Assembly (NCBI GenBank): GCA_029339195.1
Contig: JAPTJF010000212.1
Location: 37,471-101,470 of the forward strand
Origin: Micractinium sp. NFX-FRZ
Lineage: Eukaryota; Chlorophyta; Trebouxiophyceae; Chlorellales; Chlorellaceae
Reading direction: 5' to 3'
DNA: 64,000 nt
The translations under genes were made by a program, and so were the position numbers. The notes under the pieces are model-generated. The model searched no databases and was not told the origin of the DNA. It was given only the letters and a program-made list of their open reading frames with translations. Below are positions 16,093 to 28,564 of this stretch, piece by piece (position 1 is the stretch's first letter; every line of letters starts with the position of its first letter).

Positions 16093-19000
16093 ATGGCCCT
16101 TGCACAGCTATCCATCTTGCTTGGAGAGCTCGCTTCCCACTTTACGGATCCCTCCCTCCTGGAGAGCGCCACACAAGCCAGCGTTGCCGCACCGTCGGCG
16201 AAGCAGGCATTGGATGCGCAGCGCCGAATGAACGCCTTTGCTGGTGCCGAGGCTGCCTGGGAGACAGCCGACGAGGAGGAGCGGACCAGACTTTTGAGGT
16301 GCGGGAGCGGGTAGCACAAGCCACGCGTTACAAGGGTTGCATGCAGCCTGGGACGTGTGGCACCTCACCCCCCCGGACCGCCCCGCGTTGATTTGCTTTG
16401 TGGGCAGTGGTTGAACGTATGCATGACCCTGAAAGGCATGTCATGTCCCGGAGCTGGGTGGTATGGGGGGATACCACCCCAATTGTCCAATGAAATGACC
16501 GCTCACATACCTGCGGGGAAGGTGCCTGCGGTGCCCGAGGTGGACAGCCCTTTGCCCCCAGCCCTCGCCCACCCAGGGCCCATTCCCACCCGTTTGCTGC
16601 TGCAGGCAGGTGGTGGAGCTGGGGAACCTGATGGCAGCGCTGAAGCCCATCACCTTGACCGCCATGCAGCCAGATGACCAGAGCACCGTGTGGCTCATTG
16701 CAGTGTTTGACGTGATTGCCAGCTGCAGCCGGCTGGCCGCCCGCGGCGGCTGGCCCGGCAGCAGCAGCGACCTCTTCCGCTGGGCGCGCTGCGGCTCCGT
16801 GTTCACCTCCAGCGGCGCCGCCACCCTGTGGCAGATTCTGGAGGCGATTGGCCGGCTGGCGGGCGGCAATTCAGGGGAGAACGCTGCCTGCAAGGCCATG
16901 CAGAGCCTGTCCACCACTTACGCAACATCCCAGATGAAGGCCATGCGCGAGCTGCTGCTGCTGCTGGCGTCAGCGGGCCCCGCCCACCAGCGCACCGTGG
17001 CCGCATTTGCTGCCAGCGTGGCCGCCCCGGACGCCGTGCTGCGCTGGCTGGCCCTGGCGGCCACGGTTGTCACGCTGGCCAAGAACGCAGGTGGGGTGTG
17101 TGCTGTGCATCACGAAGACAAAGCTTGCAATGTTATCCTGCCAGGTAGTTTGGTGTGGTGAATGTCTGCCGCTGATTTACACAGCCTGGCCCTCCCTTGC
17201 TGGCACACGCAGGGTGCTCACCCGACACATTCCTCACGCCATTCGCCGACGTCGCCTGCCTGCTGCTCACATCCGAGTGCTTCGCCCGCCACCAGGCGGC
17301 GCTGGCGGCGGCCCCGGCGCAGCAGTGCCAGCTGGCAGCGCTTCTGCCAGCCTTGGGTGCAGCGGCCGTCCAGGTGGCAGCATACCACAGCAGCGGCGAC
17401 AGTGATAGCAGCAGCAGCAGCAGCGGCGGCAGCGGCACCACCACCACCACCACCACCAGGGGGCTGGTGCAAGGAGTGATACCATTCCTCCAGCTTGTGG
17501 CGGCGTCCTGCCTGCAAGAGGGGGTGCAGGCCCAGCTCCGGGGCCCGGATGGGGAGCGCATCTCTGTCGCAATCCTCTCCCTGCTGCACACCGCTTCTGC
17601 GCAGCCCCCTGCGGCCAATGCGGAAGCCGCCAGCTGCCTCTGCGTGCTGCTGGGCACGGCAGCGGACGCGTGGGGGCGGGTGTGCGCCGCAGCCAGGCAG
17701 CAAGTGGAGGAGGCGGTTGAACCAACTGTGGTAGTGCTTGGACAGCTTTCAAGCCTGGTGCCCCCTGCTGAGACCAGCCCCGCCTCCGCAGCCGCAGTCT
17801 CTCCAGAGCAGCGGGCGGCCATCCGGCAGGCAACTGAGCAGCTGCCAACCCTGGTGCACATGGCAGAGCAGCTGCGGCAGGAGGCGGGGAAGGCAGCGGC
17901 GGTGCATGACGTGGCGGTGGCAGCCTTCCTGAGGGGCGCAGCTGAGGCTGCCCAGCTGGCAGAGTGGGCGGCGCAGGCAGAGGGCGCAGCAGGGGGAGAC
18001 AATGGCTGGGCACGGGCAGAACTGTACTGCAGCATGGCGGCTGCCGGGAAGCTGGGCCTGGCTACGGTACACTTTGTGGCCGATGCACCACGGGGGGCAG
18101 CCACGGCCCTGGCCAGCTGCCTGGCAGCTGCCGGTGCGCTGTACCCGCGCTGGGCAGCGCAGCAGCCAGCGGCGGAATCGGAGGAGTGGCAGGAGCAGGC
18201 GGTGGCGATGCGGGGGCTGCACGCGGCCGCGTGCCGCCTCGTGCACCACTGGGCAGCGCATGAACCGGCGGCAGCGGCGTCCGTTGATTGGAACCTTGCG
18301 GTGAAGGCGCTGGATGGCACGATTCAAGCCTGCCTCGAGCTGAACCGGCGCGCTGCGCCTCCCGGAGAGCCGCTGCCGGAGCAAACACAGTGAGGCAGGG
18401 AGGTGTGCGTTGGTTGGCGGCGCCCTGCAAGGGGCCACGCAATACCTGCTGTGCCTGCTGTGGTCTTGTTCTGGTACGCCCAACCATGCCCCCTCCCCGG
18501 CACGCTGCCCCCATGCTTCTGCGGCTGCCTTGCTTGCACCCTGATTGCTGCACAGTTGAGCAGTCTACAAGCCCTGCCGTGTTGTGCACCCCGTCGTTCA
18601 GTCTGGAGCGCATCACATCCACCCACCCTGCTTTTCGCTTCTCTCTCGCCACCGCAGGCAGCTGCAAGCCTGTGCTGCCGCACACCTCAGCGCCGTTGCC
18701 GCCGCCCACAGACAATGGGGGGCGGGGGCAGGGCAGGGGCGGGCGGCACTGCTGGTAGCTCCTGCCTACGTGCGAGCGCTTCAAATCGTGCAGTGCCTGT
18801 ATTTCTGCTGCCCATACCTCGGGACCAGCCAGCTGGCAGAGGCACTGGCGCTGGCAGTACGGGGGGTACTGCAGGAGGCGCAGGTGAGGCCCGCCATGCA
18901 CCACCCTTCCTTGCCCTGCCATGTGTAGCCTGCCCCGCTGCGTGCGCACTGCCATGCTGCCGCAGCTCAAGCGCCTGGCTTGCCGCACGCTTTCCAAGGT

Positions 19001-20114
19001 CACATCTAGCACTTGCGCGCGGCCTCTTTGCTGGGTGGCAGCCTTTCAGGGCTGCCTGTACCGTCTACATACACCGAACGCAAGTGCCTCTGCTGCACTG
19101 CAGGAGGGCGCTGGCGGCTCGAATCCCCACCAGGCGGGCTGGTACCTGGGGGGCAGCCAGCCCGTCACCTTGGCGGCTGTCCTAGCTGCGGTGGTGCCAG
19201 GGTCACCGCAGATCGCAGCAGCGCTGATCAGCAGTGGTTTGCTGGGGGAGCTGGTGCGGGCCGGTGCGGGGCCCGGGGCTCTGCCTCCGGGGCAGCCTCT
19301 GGATCCCTTTCAGCAGCGTCTGGCGCAGATGCATTTGAGAGCGGTGCGTGGTGAAGAGCATCGCATACACTCGCATCGCTGCTGCTGCTGCTGCTGCTAG
19401 AGAGCTGCCAGTGATTGTCCTGTGGCTGCGCAATCAAGCAGCGCCGCTGGCACAGTTTGGTGTAAGGCCGGCGGCTGTGCATGCCTCTGTAACATGTTGG
19501 CAGGCTGATGCCTCATGCCTCCATCCATTTTGCGACCTTGCTGCTGCTCTCATGTGCCTGCGCCCCTGCAGATCCAAAGACTGCACGAGAGCTCGCATCA
19601 GGTGGTGGCAGCATTGGTCAAGGCTGTGCAGGAGGCAGACGCTGGCAGCCTGGCAGCACAAGTGCCGCCGCAGCTGCTGGCAGCAGCAGCTGAGCTGGCA
19701 GCGGCCGTGCCTGCTGAGCTGCCCGCTGAGCTGGCAGCAGCACAGGCAGCAGCGGTGGCAGATTTTAAAGAGCGCCTGCTGCCGGTGGCAACTCCGCTGG
19801 CAGAGGCGCTGCAGGCCCACTGGCAGCAGCCGCAGCAGGCGGCGGCGGCGGCGCTGGAGCTGGCACAGGTGGCGGCCACCCGCGGGTGCGCCAACCTGCG
19901 GTGCTCCAACCTGGGCGCCACGGGTGGTCCCGACTTAGGGCAGCTGGCGGGCAGCAAGCGGTGCAGCGGCTGCCGCGCGGTGCGGTACTGCAGCACCGCC
20001 TGCCAGTCAGCGGATTGGCGTGGTGGAGGGCACCGCAAGGTGTGCGCCGCGCTGGGTGAGGCGCGGGCGGCACAGGCGGCAGCTGGGGTGCAGCACGCAG
20101 CGTCTGGCTCATAG
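16093..20114 (+). CDS. MYND-type zinc finger protein, copy A (958 aa)
   Basis: Six exons: 16093-16298, 16606-17090, 17213-18389, 18658-18883, 19104-19343, 19572-20114. The C-terminus has a MYND finger with ligands C884, C889, C909, C912, C918, C922, H932, C936, following GCANLRC and including RYCSTACQ and DWRGGGHRKVC. The first pair is spaced C-x4-C instead of the usual C-x2-C. MYND fingers bind proline-rich peptides, and green algae have large expanded families, mostly of unknown function. The other 880 residues are Ala/Leu/Gln-rich and probably helical, with a conserved GGWPGSSSDLFRWARCGS block in exon 2. Exon 3 carries Ser and Thr homopolymer runs (around SSSSSS and TTTTTT). It is the tandem paralogue of the next gene: exon order and nearly all intron phases match. 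Function unknown. Confidence 0.85.
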
Positions 20115-20747
20115 GCGTGGGCCTAGCTTCTAACTGCAAGTTGCGCAACTGCTCCCACTTGGTGTCACGATGCCCATGTTGATACTGCTAAACAACTGTA
20201 ATATGAGGTGGCATTTTGACCCAAGTTAGACTGCTGGCAGCAGCAGGGGAGAGGTTCAGCCGACGCAGGCAGCAGGGCGGCGGTCTCAATGGAACACTGC
20301 CCCGTGCTAGCCCTCACTGCTGGCTGCATTCCCATATACAGTGCATATTACAAATATCAAATGATGGCAGGCCCGCTGATCCTGCACTGGGCTGTGCTGG
20401 CTGTGCTGGCCGCCCGCCGGCCAGGCCGCCGCCAGCACAGCGCTAGTGTGGCAGGCAAGTCACGGATCGCACGCCGGCGATCGGGGCTAGCAGTATTCCA
20501 CGGCTGCGTGTGCAGCAAAACCTCCGGTTGCTCAGAGCGCCGTCAGCCGGCAAACGCCACCAATTGCGGGCGGCGCTGCATTGCGATCGCTCAAGCTCGT
20601 TGCTGCGGTTGGTAAGCGCGTGTAGATGAATGCTTGGTTGCGTCGAATGCACTGGCGGCGCTGCACTGTAGTGCACCCCGCCGCCGCCCTGCCGCCACAC
20701 AACCTGCCCGCCCTGTTCCTGCCTGCAGCCCCGACCAGGGGCCCACC
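20115..20747. other. Intergenic spacer between the MYND paralogues
   Basis: 633 bp containing the 3' end of copy A and the promoter of copy B. No coding exon supported. The short same-strand spacer fits a tandem duplication. Confidence 0.6.
20197..20201 (+). terminator. TGTAA poly(A) signal, MYND copy A
   Basis: TGTAA 83 bases after the stop codon at 20114, inside an AT-richer stretch (AACAACTGTAATATGAGG). Position and motif fit chlorophyte polyadenylation well. Confidence 0.65.
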
Positions 20748-23700
20748 ATGCCACTGCATTTGCTATCCAGCGTGCTGGAGGATTACACGTGGTTGTACAC
20801 TGAAGTATCGACGGCACAGCACAGCGCCTATGCCGGCCCTACCCGCCTCGCAACGGCGGGCCACAAGCGGCGCGCGCGTGATGCTTTTGAGGCTGCTGCA
20901 GCGGAATGGGATGATGCCGGAGAGGAGGAGCGGGCACGCATTGTCAGGTGGGGGAGATCCGGCAGCATTCATTGCTTCGCGCCTGACCCGGCATCCTTTT
21001 GGCTGCTGGGTGCTGGCGCCCGGGACCGTCTTCACACAAACTTGCTGCCAGGCGTTGCGGCCCTGCTCCCCTGACCGGCCCCACCTGCGCTGCTGCAGGC
21101 AGCTGGTGGAGCTCGGTGGCGCACTAGCGGCATTGCAGCCTGGCGATTTCGAGGCAGCAGGGGCACACCAGGGCCGAGAATTGTTGCTGGTCGCTGTCGT
21201 CCTCATCGGTGAATGCTGCTCCCTGGTTGATGGCGGCGGCTGGCCCGGCAGCAGCAGCGACCTCTTCCGCTGGGCGCGCTGCGGCTCGCTCATCGTCACC
21301 TGCGGCGCAGCAGAGTTGCTGCGCTGCCTCGGCGTTGCAAGCCGCGGCAGCGCCAGCCGTTCACACGACAGCAGGGCTGAGCTGCTGGAGGCAGCAGATC
21401 TGGCCGGCGCACAGCTGCATGCCATGCACGCTTTGCTGGCCCTGCTGACTAGACCGGACGACCAGCGCACTTTGGCGGCCTTTGCTGCAAGTGTGGCTGG
21501 GCCGGGCGTGGTGCTGCGCTGGCTGGCGCTGGTTGCATCAGTGATGCGACTGGCACTTGAGTCAGGTGCGTCTTTTGCTGGGTGCCAGGAGCAGCTTCAT
21601 CCACACATCCTCACCCCATGCCCCGCTCCCTTGCCTGCACAGGCATGCATGGGATACATGGCTGCACTCCTGCCGCCCTGCCTGCCCGCCCGCCTCCCTC
21701 GCCTGCTGTCCCACAAGCACACACACACACACACACATACACTTAGAGCAACCCCGTGCGCCCCCGCAGGCCGACCCATGAAAGAAGTGGATGCAAGAAA
21801 CTTTGGTATTATTGGCGTCCACGTGTTCACAATGCCACCCTTTAGCAGGCAGGTCGCTTGAAACCGGACATGCACGCGTGGCTGTGTTTTTGGCAGCTGA
21901 CGGGTGGATTTGGCCTGTCTTCCTGCGGTGTCCTCAAGCCATGCCCCCGGGCAATGACGCTTGCCTCCATCTTGCCTTCTGCAGGCACCAGGCAGCCCTG
22001 GCGGCCTCGCCGCAGCAGCAGGAGCAGCTGGCTGCGCTGCTGCCGCATGTGGGCGACTTCCTGGTGACGGGAGAGGAGCAGAGTGGCAGCAGCGAGGGGG
22101 AGGGCGGCGAGGGCAGCACCGCCGGCGGCAGCGGCTGGTTCAGCTCGGTGGCGCCGGTGCTGGTGATGCCATTTGTGTCGTGCGTGGCTGCACCGTGCCT
22201 GCAGCAGGGGCTGTTGGTGCAGCTGCAGAGCGGCACCGGCGTCGCCTTCCTTCAAACCATGGCATCCCTGCTTGGCGCGGTGTCCCGGCTGCCCCAAACA
22301 GCAGAATCAGCTCCCGGGCGCGGCATGGTGGTGGCGTCGGCAGCGAAAGCGTGGGGCTGGGTGTGCGACATTCTTATCGACCAGCTGGAGCAAACAGGGC
22401 AAGTGCAGCCGGTGCAGCGCGCGGCTGTGCTGCAGGCCGTGCAGCAGCTGCCGGTGCTGGTGTGCATGGCAGCGCAGCTGCAGCAGGAGGCGGCCCTGGC
22501 GCAGGCAGCGTCGGTGGGCACAGACTTGGCGGACCTTTTTTGGGGCGGCGTGAGCAAGGCAGCCCGATGCGTGGCATCTCTCCCCCTGATCCTGCCTGGG
22601 CCAGCAGCTGAGGGCCAGATCCGGGCACACCTGTTCCCAGGCATGCGTGCCGCTGGCGAGCTGGCACTGGCTTCACTGCAGCACTCGGCCCTGGCGCCGT
22701 CTGCCACGGCGACAGCCTTCGGCATCTGCCTGGCAGCTGCCGCAGCTCTCTTCAAGCGCTGGGCGGCGGAGCAGCCGGCACCGGACCCGGAGGAGTGGCG
22801 GGAGCAGGCGGCGGCGATGCGGGGGCTGCACGCTGCTGCCTGCCGCCTCGTGCACCACTGCGCTGCACAAGAAGAGGAGGGCGCAGCGGACATTGATTGG
22901 TACAGGCTTGCTGATGCTCTGAGCCTCATCTTCAACGCCTGCCGGCAGCTCAACCTGAGCCACCCTGCCGGGTGTGCAGGGGAGCCACCGCCTGCGCCCA
23001 CCAAGTAAGGCGCCAGCCTGCTCTGCCGTGCTGTGATTGAATGGCCAGCTGCCCTTCTCTTCTGCCGTGTGCTGCCTGCCCACCTGTCTGAGACCGCGCT
23101 GTGCCTTTGCACCCGCCAGCCCTGTGCTGCCCTGCCCTGCCCAGGCTTGCACATGCCTCATACCTCTGCAATGCGCTTTGTTTGCACCAGCCTGGGTCCC
23201 CTGTTAGACCTTGAAACCCAAACCCTCTCCATGCCCCTGCCCCCACACCCCCCACACATGCACTTTGACACACTCCCCTGCCGCCGCCCCCCCTGCAGGC
23301 AGCTGCAAGCCTGCGCCGCCGCACACCTGGGGGCTGTCGCAGTGGCCCTGGGCCGCCTGACTGCGCACGCTGACGTCACCCTGGACGCACGCTTTGGATT
23401 CCGGATGGCTTTTGACATGGCCTCCTGCCTCAGCCTGTGCAGCCCCTGGCTGGGCGGCAGCCCAGCAGAGCAGCAAGCGCTGTTCCAAGTGGCACGCACA
23501 GTGCTGCGGGAAGCAGAGGTGAGGCATGCGCTGCGCGGGGCGGCAGCCCATGCCAGGCGCACGCTGCAGGCAGCGAGAACATGCATGCGGTGCTGTGTGC
23601 ACGGCGTACGTGTGTCGCCTGCCATGCCATGCTTCATGGCAGCGGCGCTGTCAGTGTGCCGACGGCGTGTGTTGTCTTCCCCCTTCTGCCCTGCAGCAAG

Positions 23701-24856
23701 TGTGCGCCGCCAGTACTAGAGCCGTCACCGTGACGCCGGCCATTGAGCCCTGTCTCCTAGCCGACACGCTGCTGGGCTTGGCAGCCCCCCGCCACGCTGC
23801 CTCCCTGGTCAGCAGCGGCCTGCTGGGCGAGCTGGTGGCGGGCAGCGTGGCCAGGGAGGCACAGCTGCAGCATCTGTCCCCCGAGGAGCGTGCCGAGTGG
23901 AGCACAGGGATGCGGGTGCCGCTGTCTGGCGCAGAGATGCCTTGGGGAGTTGGGCAACGCGAGCCGTCGGTGAGTGTGTGGAGAGTCGTGCTGTGCTTGC
24001 TGGTGCATGGTAGTCGAATGACAGTTGATGCGGTGCGCAGTCACAGGAGGGCAGTAAGGCAAACCAGTTTGCATTCCGCCGCATCTGCCCTGCCTGTCCT
24101 CGTCAGGGCCAAGCGCCGTGCTGTGCCTGCTGGCGCATGCTAGTCGCATGGCAGTGGTCACGGTGCCCAGCCAGGGACCGCACAGGAGGAGGGCATGCAC
24201 CTAGTGGCTGTGCCCAGCCTGAGCAGGCACGCAGCCAAGCCACGTTGCGTTCCCCAGCATCTGCCCTGCAGATGGCAGTCCTGTACATCCAGCTGTGTTA
24301 CATGGTTGCGACCCTGGCCAGAGCTGCAGCGGACGCTGCCCAGGCAGACAGTGGCAGCCCGGCAGCACAGTTGCCAGTGGAAGTGCTGGCAGCGGCAGCT
24401 GAGCTGGGAGCAGCTGAGCTGGAAGCAGCCGAGCTGCCAGGGGCGTCTTCAGGCTTGGGAGCGGCGGCAGCACAGGCGGCAGCGGTGGCAGCTTTCACGG
24501 GGCGCCAGATGCCGGTGGCAGCCCCGCTGGCAGAGGCGCTGCAGGCCCACTGGCAGCAGCCGCAGCAGCAGGCAGCGGCGGCGCTGGAGCTGGCGCAGGT
24601 GGCGGCCACCCGTGGGTGCGCCAACCTGCGATGCGCCAACCTGGGCGCCACGGGCGGCCCTGATTTTGGGCAGCTGGTGGGCAGCAAGCGGTGCGGCGGC
24701 TGCTGCGCGGTGCGGTACTGCAGCACCGCCTGCCAGGCAGCAGACTGGCGTGGTGGAGGGCACCGCAAGGTGTGCGCTGCGCTGGGGGAGGCGGTGGCGG
24801 CTGCAGCGGCAGCGCCAGAAGCAGCAGCGCAGCAGCAGCCAGTGGCCGGCTCATGA
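20748..24856 (+). CDS. MYND-type zinc finger protein, copy B (947 aa)
   Basis: Seven exons: 20748-20947, 21099-21565, 21770-21848, 21985-23004, 23299-23518, 23697-23969, 24272-24856. It aligns with copy A through its whole length, including the GGWPGSSSDLFRWARCGS block and the terminal MYND finger (ligands about C869, C874, C894, C897, C903, C907, H917, C921). The region equal to copy A's exon 3 is split here by an extra intron at 21849-21984. Its donor is GC (AGCAG then GCAGGT), chosen because it restores the phase and yields FSRHQAALAAS against FARHQAALAAA in copy A. The 26 residues before that junction are unrelated to those in copy A although of equal length. Exon 6 differs at its first 40 residues too. 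Ile/Val substitutions and GC use otherwise match the neighbour. Function unknown; transcription should confirm the GC-AG intron. Confidence 0.83.
21717..21738. repeat. (AC)n dinucleotide run
   Basis: About eleven AC units in the second intron of MYND copy B, 31 bases before the exon at 21770. Probably a length-variable microsatellite. Confidence 0.8.
23987..24271 (+). repeat. Diverged tandem duplication in last intron of MYND copy B
   Basis: The intron holds two related segments: GTGCTGTGCTTGCTGGTGCATG near 23989 returns as GTGCTGTGCCTGCTGGCGCATG near 24119, followed by similar text (CAGGAGGGCA). Their 3' parts GCATCTGCCCTGC occur near 24080 and 24258. Only the second copy ends in a working acceptor (CTGCAG before 24272); the first continues CTGTCCTCG. 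Confidence 0.7.
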
Positions 24857-25404
24857 GGCGCAGCAAGGTGTGGCTGCTTTCTTGCATCGTGTTCCCAGCT
24901 GGTCTTTGGCAGAGCACTTTGCGACTTGCGTTATGGCGCGTAACAATGCGTAACAAAAAAAACGCCATGCAAACCAGCAAGTGGTGTGTGGCGCATGGAA
25001 GCAGGGACAGGCAATGTCAGGTGTGGAAGGCAGGAGCACATTCTTGAGCAGGCAGGCGGGTGGACTGGCAGGTTTGAGACCGCCGGGTGACGGCACGCAA
25101 GTGGGGCAGGGTCAACTGGCACAGTGCCAACCTGAGGGGGGCATTTAGCTCGTGCATTTAGCGTAACGAACGTGCGAGAACCGCACCCAGGGAGCAGGTG
25201 ACACCTGGTGCAGCAGCAGGGTTGCACCGTAAGTTGATTGCTTGCAGCAGCGGGGATGGTACAAGAGGGGCGAGGTGAAACCATGCTCGAGGGGATGGTG
25301 CAAGGAGGGCAGAATCCATGGTACTGGGGAGCCGGCATATGTGCAGGGGAGGCCGGGCAGGCAACGGTGCAAATGAGCGTCGTTCAGGCCAGTGGTGCCC
25401 ACGC
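24857..25404. other. Intergenic region between convergent genes
   Basis: 548 bp between MYND copy B and the minus-strand F-box/LRR-like gene. No TGTAA seen; GCGTAACAATGCGTAAC near 24935-24952 followed by an A run may be the 3' processing region of copy B. No coding exon supported. Confidence 0.5.
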
Positions 25405-28400
25405 TCAGGCGCCAGCGTCAGCTGTGGCGTGAACATAAGCTCGTGCCCAGCCCGCGTCCGCGCCCGCTGCCTGAAGCAAGGGCGCAAACAGCTGCTGCTG
25501 GGTGGCCCGCATGGCCTGCACGGCGGCCAAGTCCAGGCCGCCGCCGGGGAGCAGCAGTGCCCGGTCCTGAACTGTCCCTGTCAGGATGGCCAGCGCAGGC
25601 AGCATGGGGCTCGCAAGCACGGCGACCGTCAGGTTGGAGCGTGCCACTGGGTCGTCACAGAAGCCATCGTCGGTGCTGCTGTCGGCCAAGCACAGCAGGC
25701 GCAGCGTGCGCAGCTGCGCCAGCAGCGCCAGGTCGGATGAGCGCAGCACCAGCTGGGTTGGGGCAGGGTCGCCGCTGTTGTAGACGGGTGTGCATGAGAG
25801 GTCCAGCACCTGAGGGTGGGTAGCCATGGGATTGCACACAGGGCAAGTGTTAACCAAGATTGGTCGGTATGGCTGGGTGCAGGTGCAGCCGAGCACGGCA
25901 TCAGGGCAATGCAAGATGGCATGACGCCACGTGGCACAACACCTGTTGCGCTGCAGAGTATTTGTCAACCCTACCTAGCAGCAGCATACTTGGATGCGCA
26001 TGCGGTCCAGCAACACAATGTGCACGCCACAGTGCAGTGCCAGCGCACCAAGGCACAGCACAGCGCCTCCCCCCCGCCCCCCGCCCCACCTCCAGCTGGC
26101 GGCACTCTCGCAGCGCAGGGGGCAGGCGCTTCAGCTCGGTGCCCGACAGCAGCAGCGTGCGCAAGTTGCGCAGGTAGCGCCCCGGCGACAGACGCCTGCA
26201 TGGCAGACAGGCAAGTGGGCATTGCTAGGGCAGGCGCATTCCGCAAAACGTGAGTGTTTCCACAGGCAGGTTGCCAGGCAGGCAGGCAGGCAGCAGGCTG
26301 GTATTTAGGCAGGCAGGCAGGCTGTGTGCGGGCATCACCTGAGCGGGACGCCAGTTAGGTCCAGATACCTGCAACTCACAGAGAAGCACTAATCAGTTCC
26401 TCACGTTTGCAGGCCATGTCCTGCCTGCCCGGCATCCGCACTGTCTCCTGCCACTGAGGAGCAGCGCCAACGGAGGGGCAACCTCTACCGGCACAGGCCG
26501 TGGCTCAGGCCGGCATGGGCTGCGTACCGGGCACCCTTGCAGGCTGCTCAGAGGCCCCGCTGCATGCACAGCCCCACAGCACACGCGGCGCGGGAGGCCC
26601 CAAGCTCCACACAGCTCCCTGCTGCATTTTGAGTGACACACGTCCCGGTGGGTCGGTGCCAGGGCACGTCATGCACATGGGGAAATGCGCGCACCTCAGG
26701 CTGGTCAGGTCGGCGACAACCTCAGGAACGTCTTGCATATCCGAGTAGAGCGTGAGGCTGGAGAGCAGGGGCATCTGCAGCGCGCACGAGACCAGCAGCA
26801 GCCCTGGGCAGGGTTTGCTAAAGTGCTGCAGCGTGCAGCTGTGCAGCCTGCGGTACGCAGCAACATCTGCTGCCTCTGCTCCTGCTGCTACTACAGTGTG
26901 CTGCTGCTGCTGGGTCATGCAGCATGCCGCAACAGGCCCTCTGCCTGCCCGCTGCCACTCACCCCCCTCAGCTGGTGCAGCAGCGGCAGCTCCTCCAGCG
27001 CGGCGTCGTCATTGTCAGCAGAGATGCTCAGAGAGGTAAGGCCGGTGAGGGCCAGCAGCTGCGGCGGCACAAGCTCCGGCAGCACCCACCCGCCTAGGTC
27101 CAGCTGGCGCAGCGCTGGCATGTCGACGTTGGAGGCTGGGAGTTGGACATCACAGGCGGGGCAGTGCAGCTGCAGGCTCAGGCGGGTCAGGCCCGTGTGC
27201 TGCCAGGTGTCCCCAGCCCAGGATCTGGCCCTCGGTGCGCAGGTGGCGCAGGGAGGCGAGGGCGGTGATGCCGGGGCTCAGCTGGAAAGCCGCGTGGTCT
27301 GCAGGCGGAGAGGCAGGCAGGACGGGGCAGGGCGGGGCAGGGCAGGGGCGTGTGTGAGAAAAGGCTGCTATGCCAAGGTGGCACACGGCTGGGTAGGTGG
27401 GTGCAGGGTGGGCGGCAGCTCAGGGCGGTGTGTCGTAGCGGCGGAGGCTGGGGACCACAGCACGGACAACTGCCGGGCGGCCCTGCACTCAAAGCTGCGA
27501 CCCTGCCAAAGCTGCTGCAGCTCCTACAGCCCCAGGCCAGCACACAATGCCAAGCTGCTGTGCACAACCAGTGCTTCCCAAGTGAATGGGGTGGCCGGTA
27601 CACGTTAAACCTGCCCTTACCTCCACACTCGTCCAGCATGCCCGACTTGACCGCCAGCGCCGACAGCTGGGTGCACGCCGCCAGCTGCGCCCAGCCGCCG
27701 CCCTCGCCCACCACGCAGGACTCCAGATATCGTGGCTGGACGGTGATGCCGAGTTCCGCCAGGCTGGGCATGGCAGCACAGGCTTGCCACAGTTCTGCGG
27801 GCACACGGTCTGCAAAGGTCGCCAATTCAAGGCTGGTGAGGGTGGTGAGCTCCGACAGCTGGCGGCAGGTGGCGGCCTGCAGGTCGTCCACGTCGAGCTG
27901 CAGGCGCTGCAGCAGCGTGAGGCCGCCCAGCTGCAGTGGATGCTGGGCAAGAGCCTCACCATAGCTGCGCGTCTCGCCGGCCTCGCGGCGTGGCGCGCAG
28001 TAGAGGCGGTTTGCAGAGAGGCGCAGGTGGGCGAGGTCGGTGAGCACGCGCGCCGCCTGCAGCACCTCGGGCACGTGGGCGGCCGCCAGCCAGGCGTTAC
28101 GGGCGGCGCGCGCTCTGCCTTGCGCCATGCGTGCCAGCCCAGAGCCATCAATCTCGGCATCACTCAGGCGGGGGTGGCTGCGCAGCCGCCGTCGGCACTT
28201 GTGCACTGCAGCTCTGCCAGGCGGCGGCGCTCATACTGTCTGAAGAAGAACCTGAACTCTGTGAGGCGTGGGTTCTCGTCGAACACTCGCCGCCAGCGCT
28301 TGCAGACCAGTCGCAGCGAGTATGGGGCACTGCGAGGGGGGCGGGGGAGGGTTTGCACAGCTGTTGGCAGCGGCAGGCTGGCGGGAGGGTGCCTCTGGCG

Positions 28401-28564
28401 ACGGCAGCTGTCCACGGGCTGCAGCCCGGCTTCCGAGACAAACGCAGCCCGCTCTACAATCTGTCAACCATTGTCAGCGGGCCCCCGCACCTGCCGCGCT
28501 CGCCGGCTGAGCAGCAGCTGAGCAGCAGGTCCTCAGGCAGCAGCTGCGTGCGGTCGCGGGCCAT
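25405..28564 (-). pseudogene. F-box/LRR-like paralogue 1 with two frameshifts
   Basis: Seven exons can be laid against two intact paralogues: 28564..28491, 28329..27621, 27298..26963, 26774..26695, 26368..26339, 26195..26090, 25809..25405. Exon 1 keeps the 74-bp length and MARDRTQLLPEDLLL, but its second half is SCCSAGERG instead of RCFPLDKYG. Exon 2 starts with the F-box half (SLRLVCKRWRRVFDENPRLTE), then hits TGA after CTSADGGCAATPA, while homology resumes one frame away (LSDAEIDGSGL). The exon is 1 bp short of a phase-preserving length. Exon 3 is 336 bp against 338 in both paralogues and changes frame around GQILG. Exon 4 lacks one codon. Exons 5-7 are intact and LRR-like. The simplest reading is a decaying copy. 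Two sequencing deletions or an unusual splice pattern are alternatives. Confidence 0.6.

Noticed and set aside
21857..21984. Coding continuation through 21849-21984 in MYND copy B
   Set aside because: The frame from the preceding exon ends in TGA at 21859, and the other frame breaks similarity to copy A. The GC-AG intron is the better reading.
26276..26325. (GGCA)n runs here and at 30462-30485, 35364-35385 and 53879-53902 as possible telomere-like or centromeric repeats
   Set aside because: Short, dispersed within introns, and of the CAGG/CCTG microsatellite class; no longer array.
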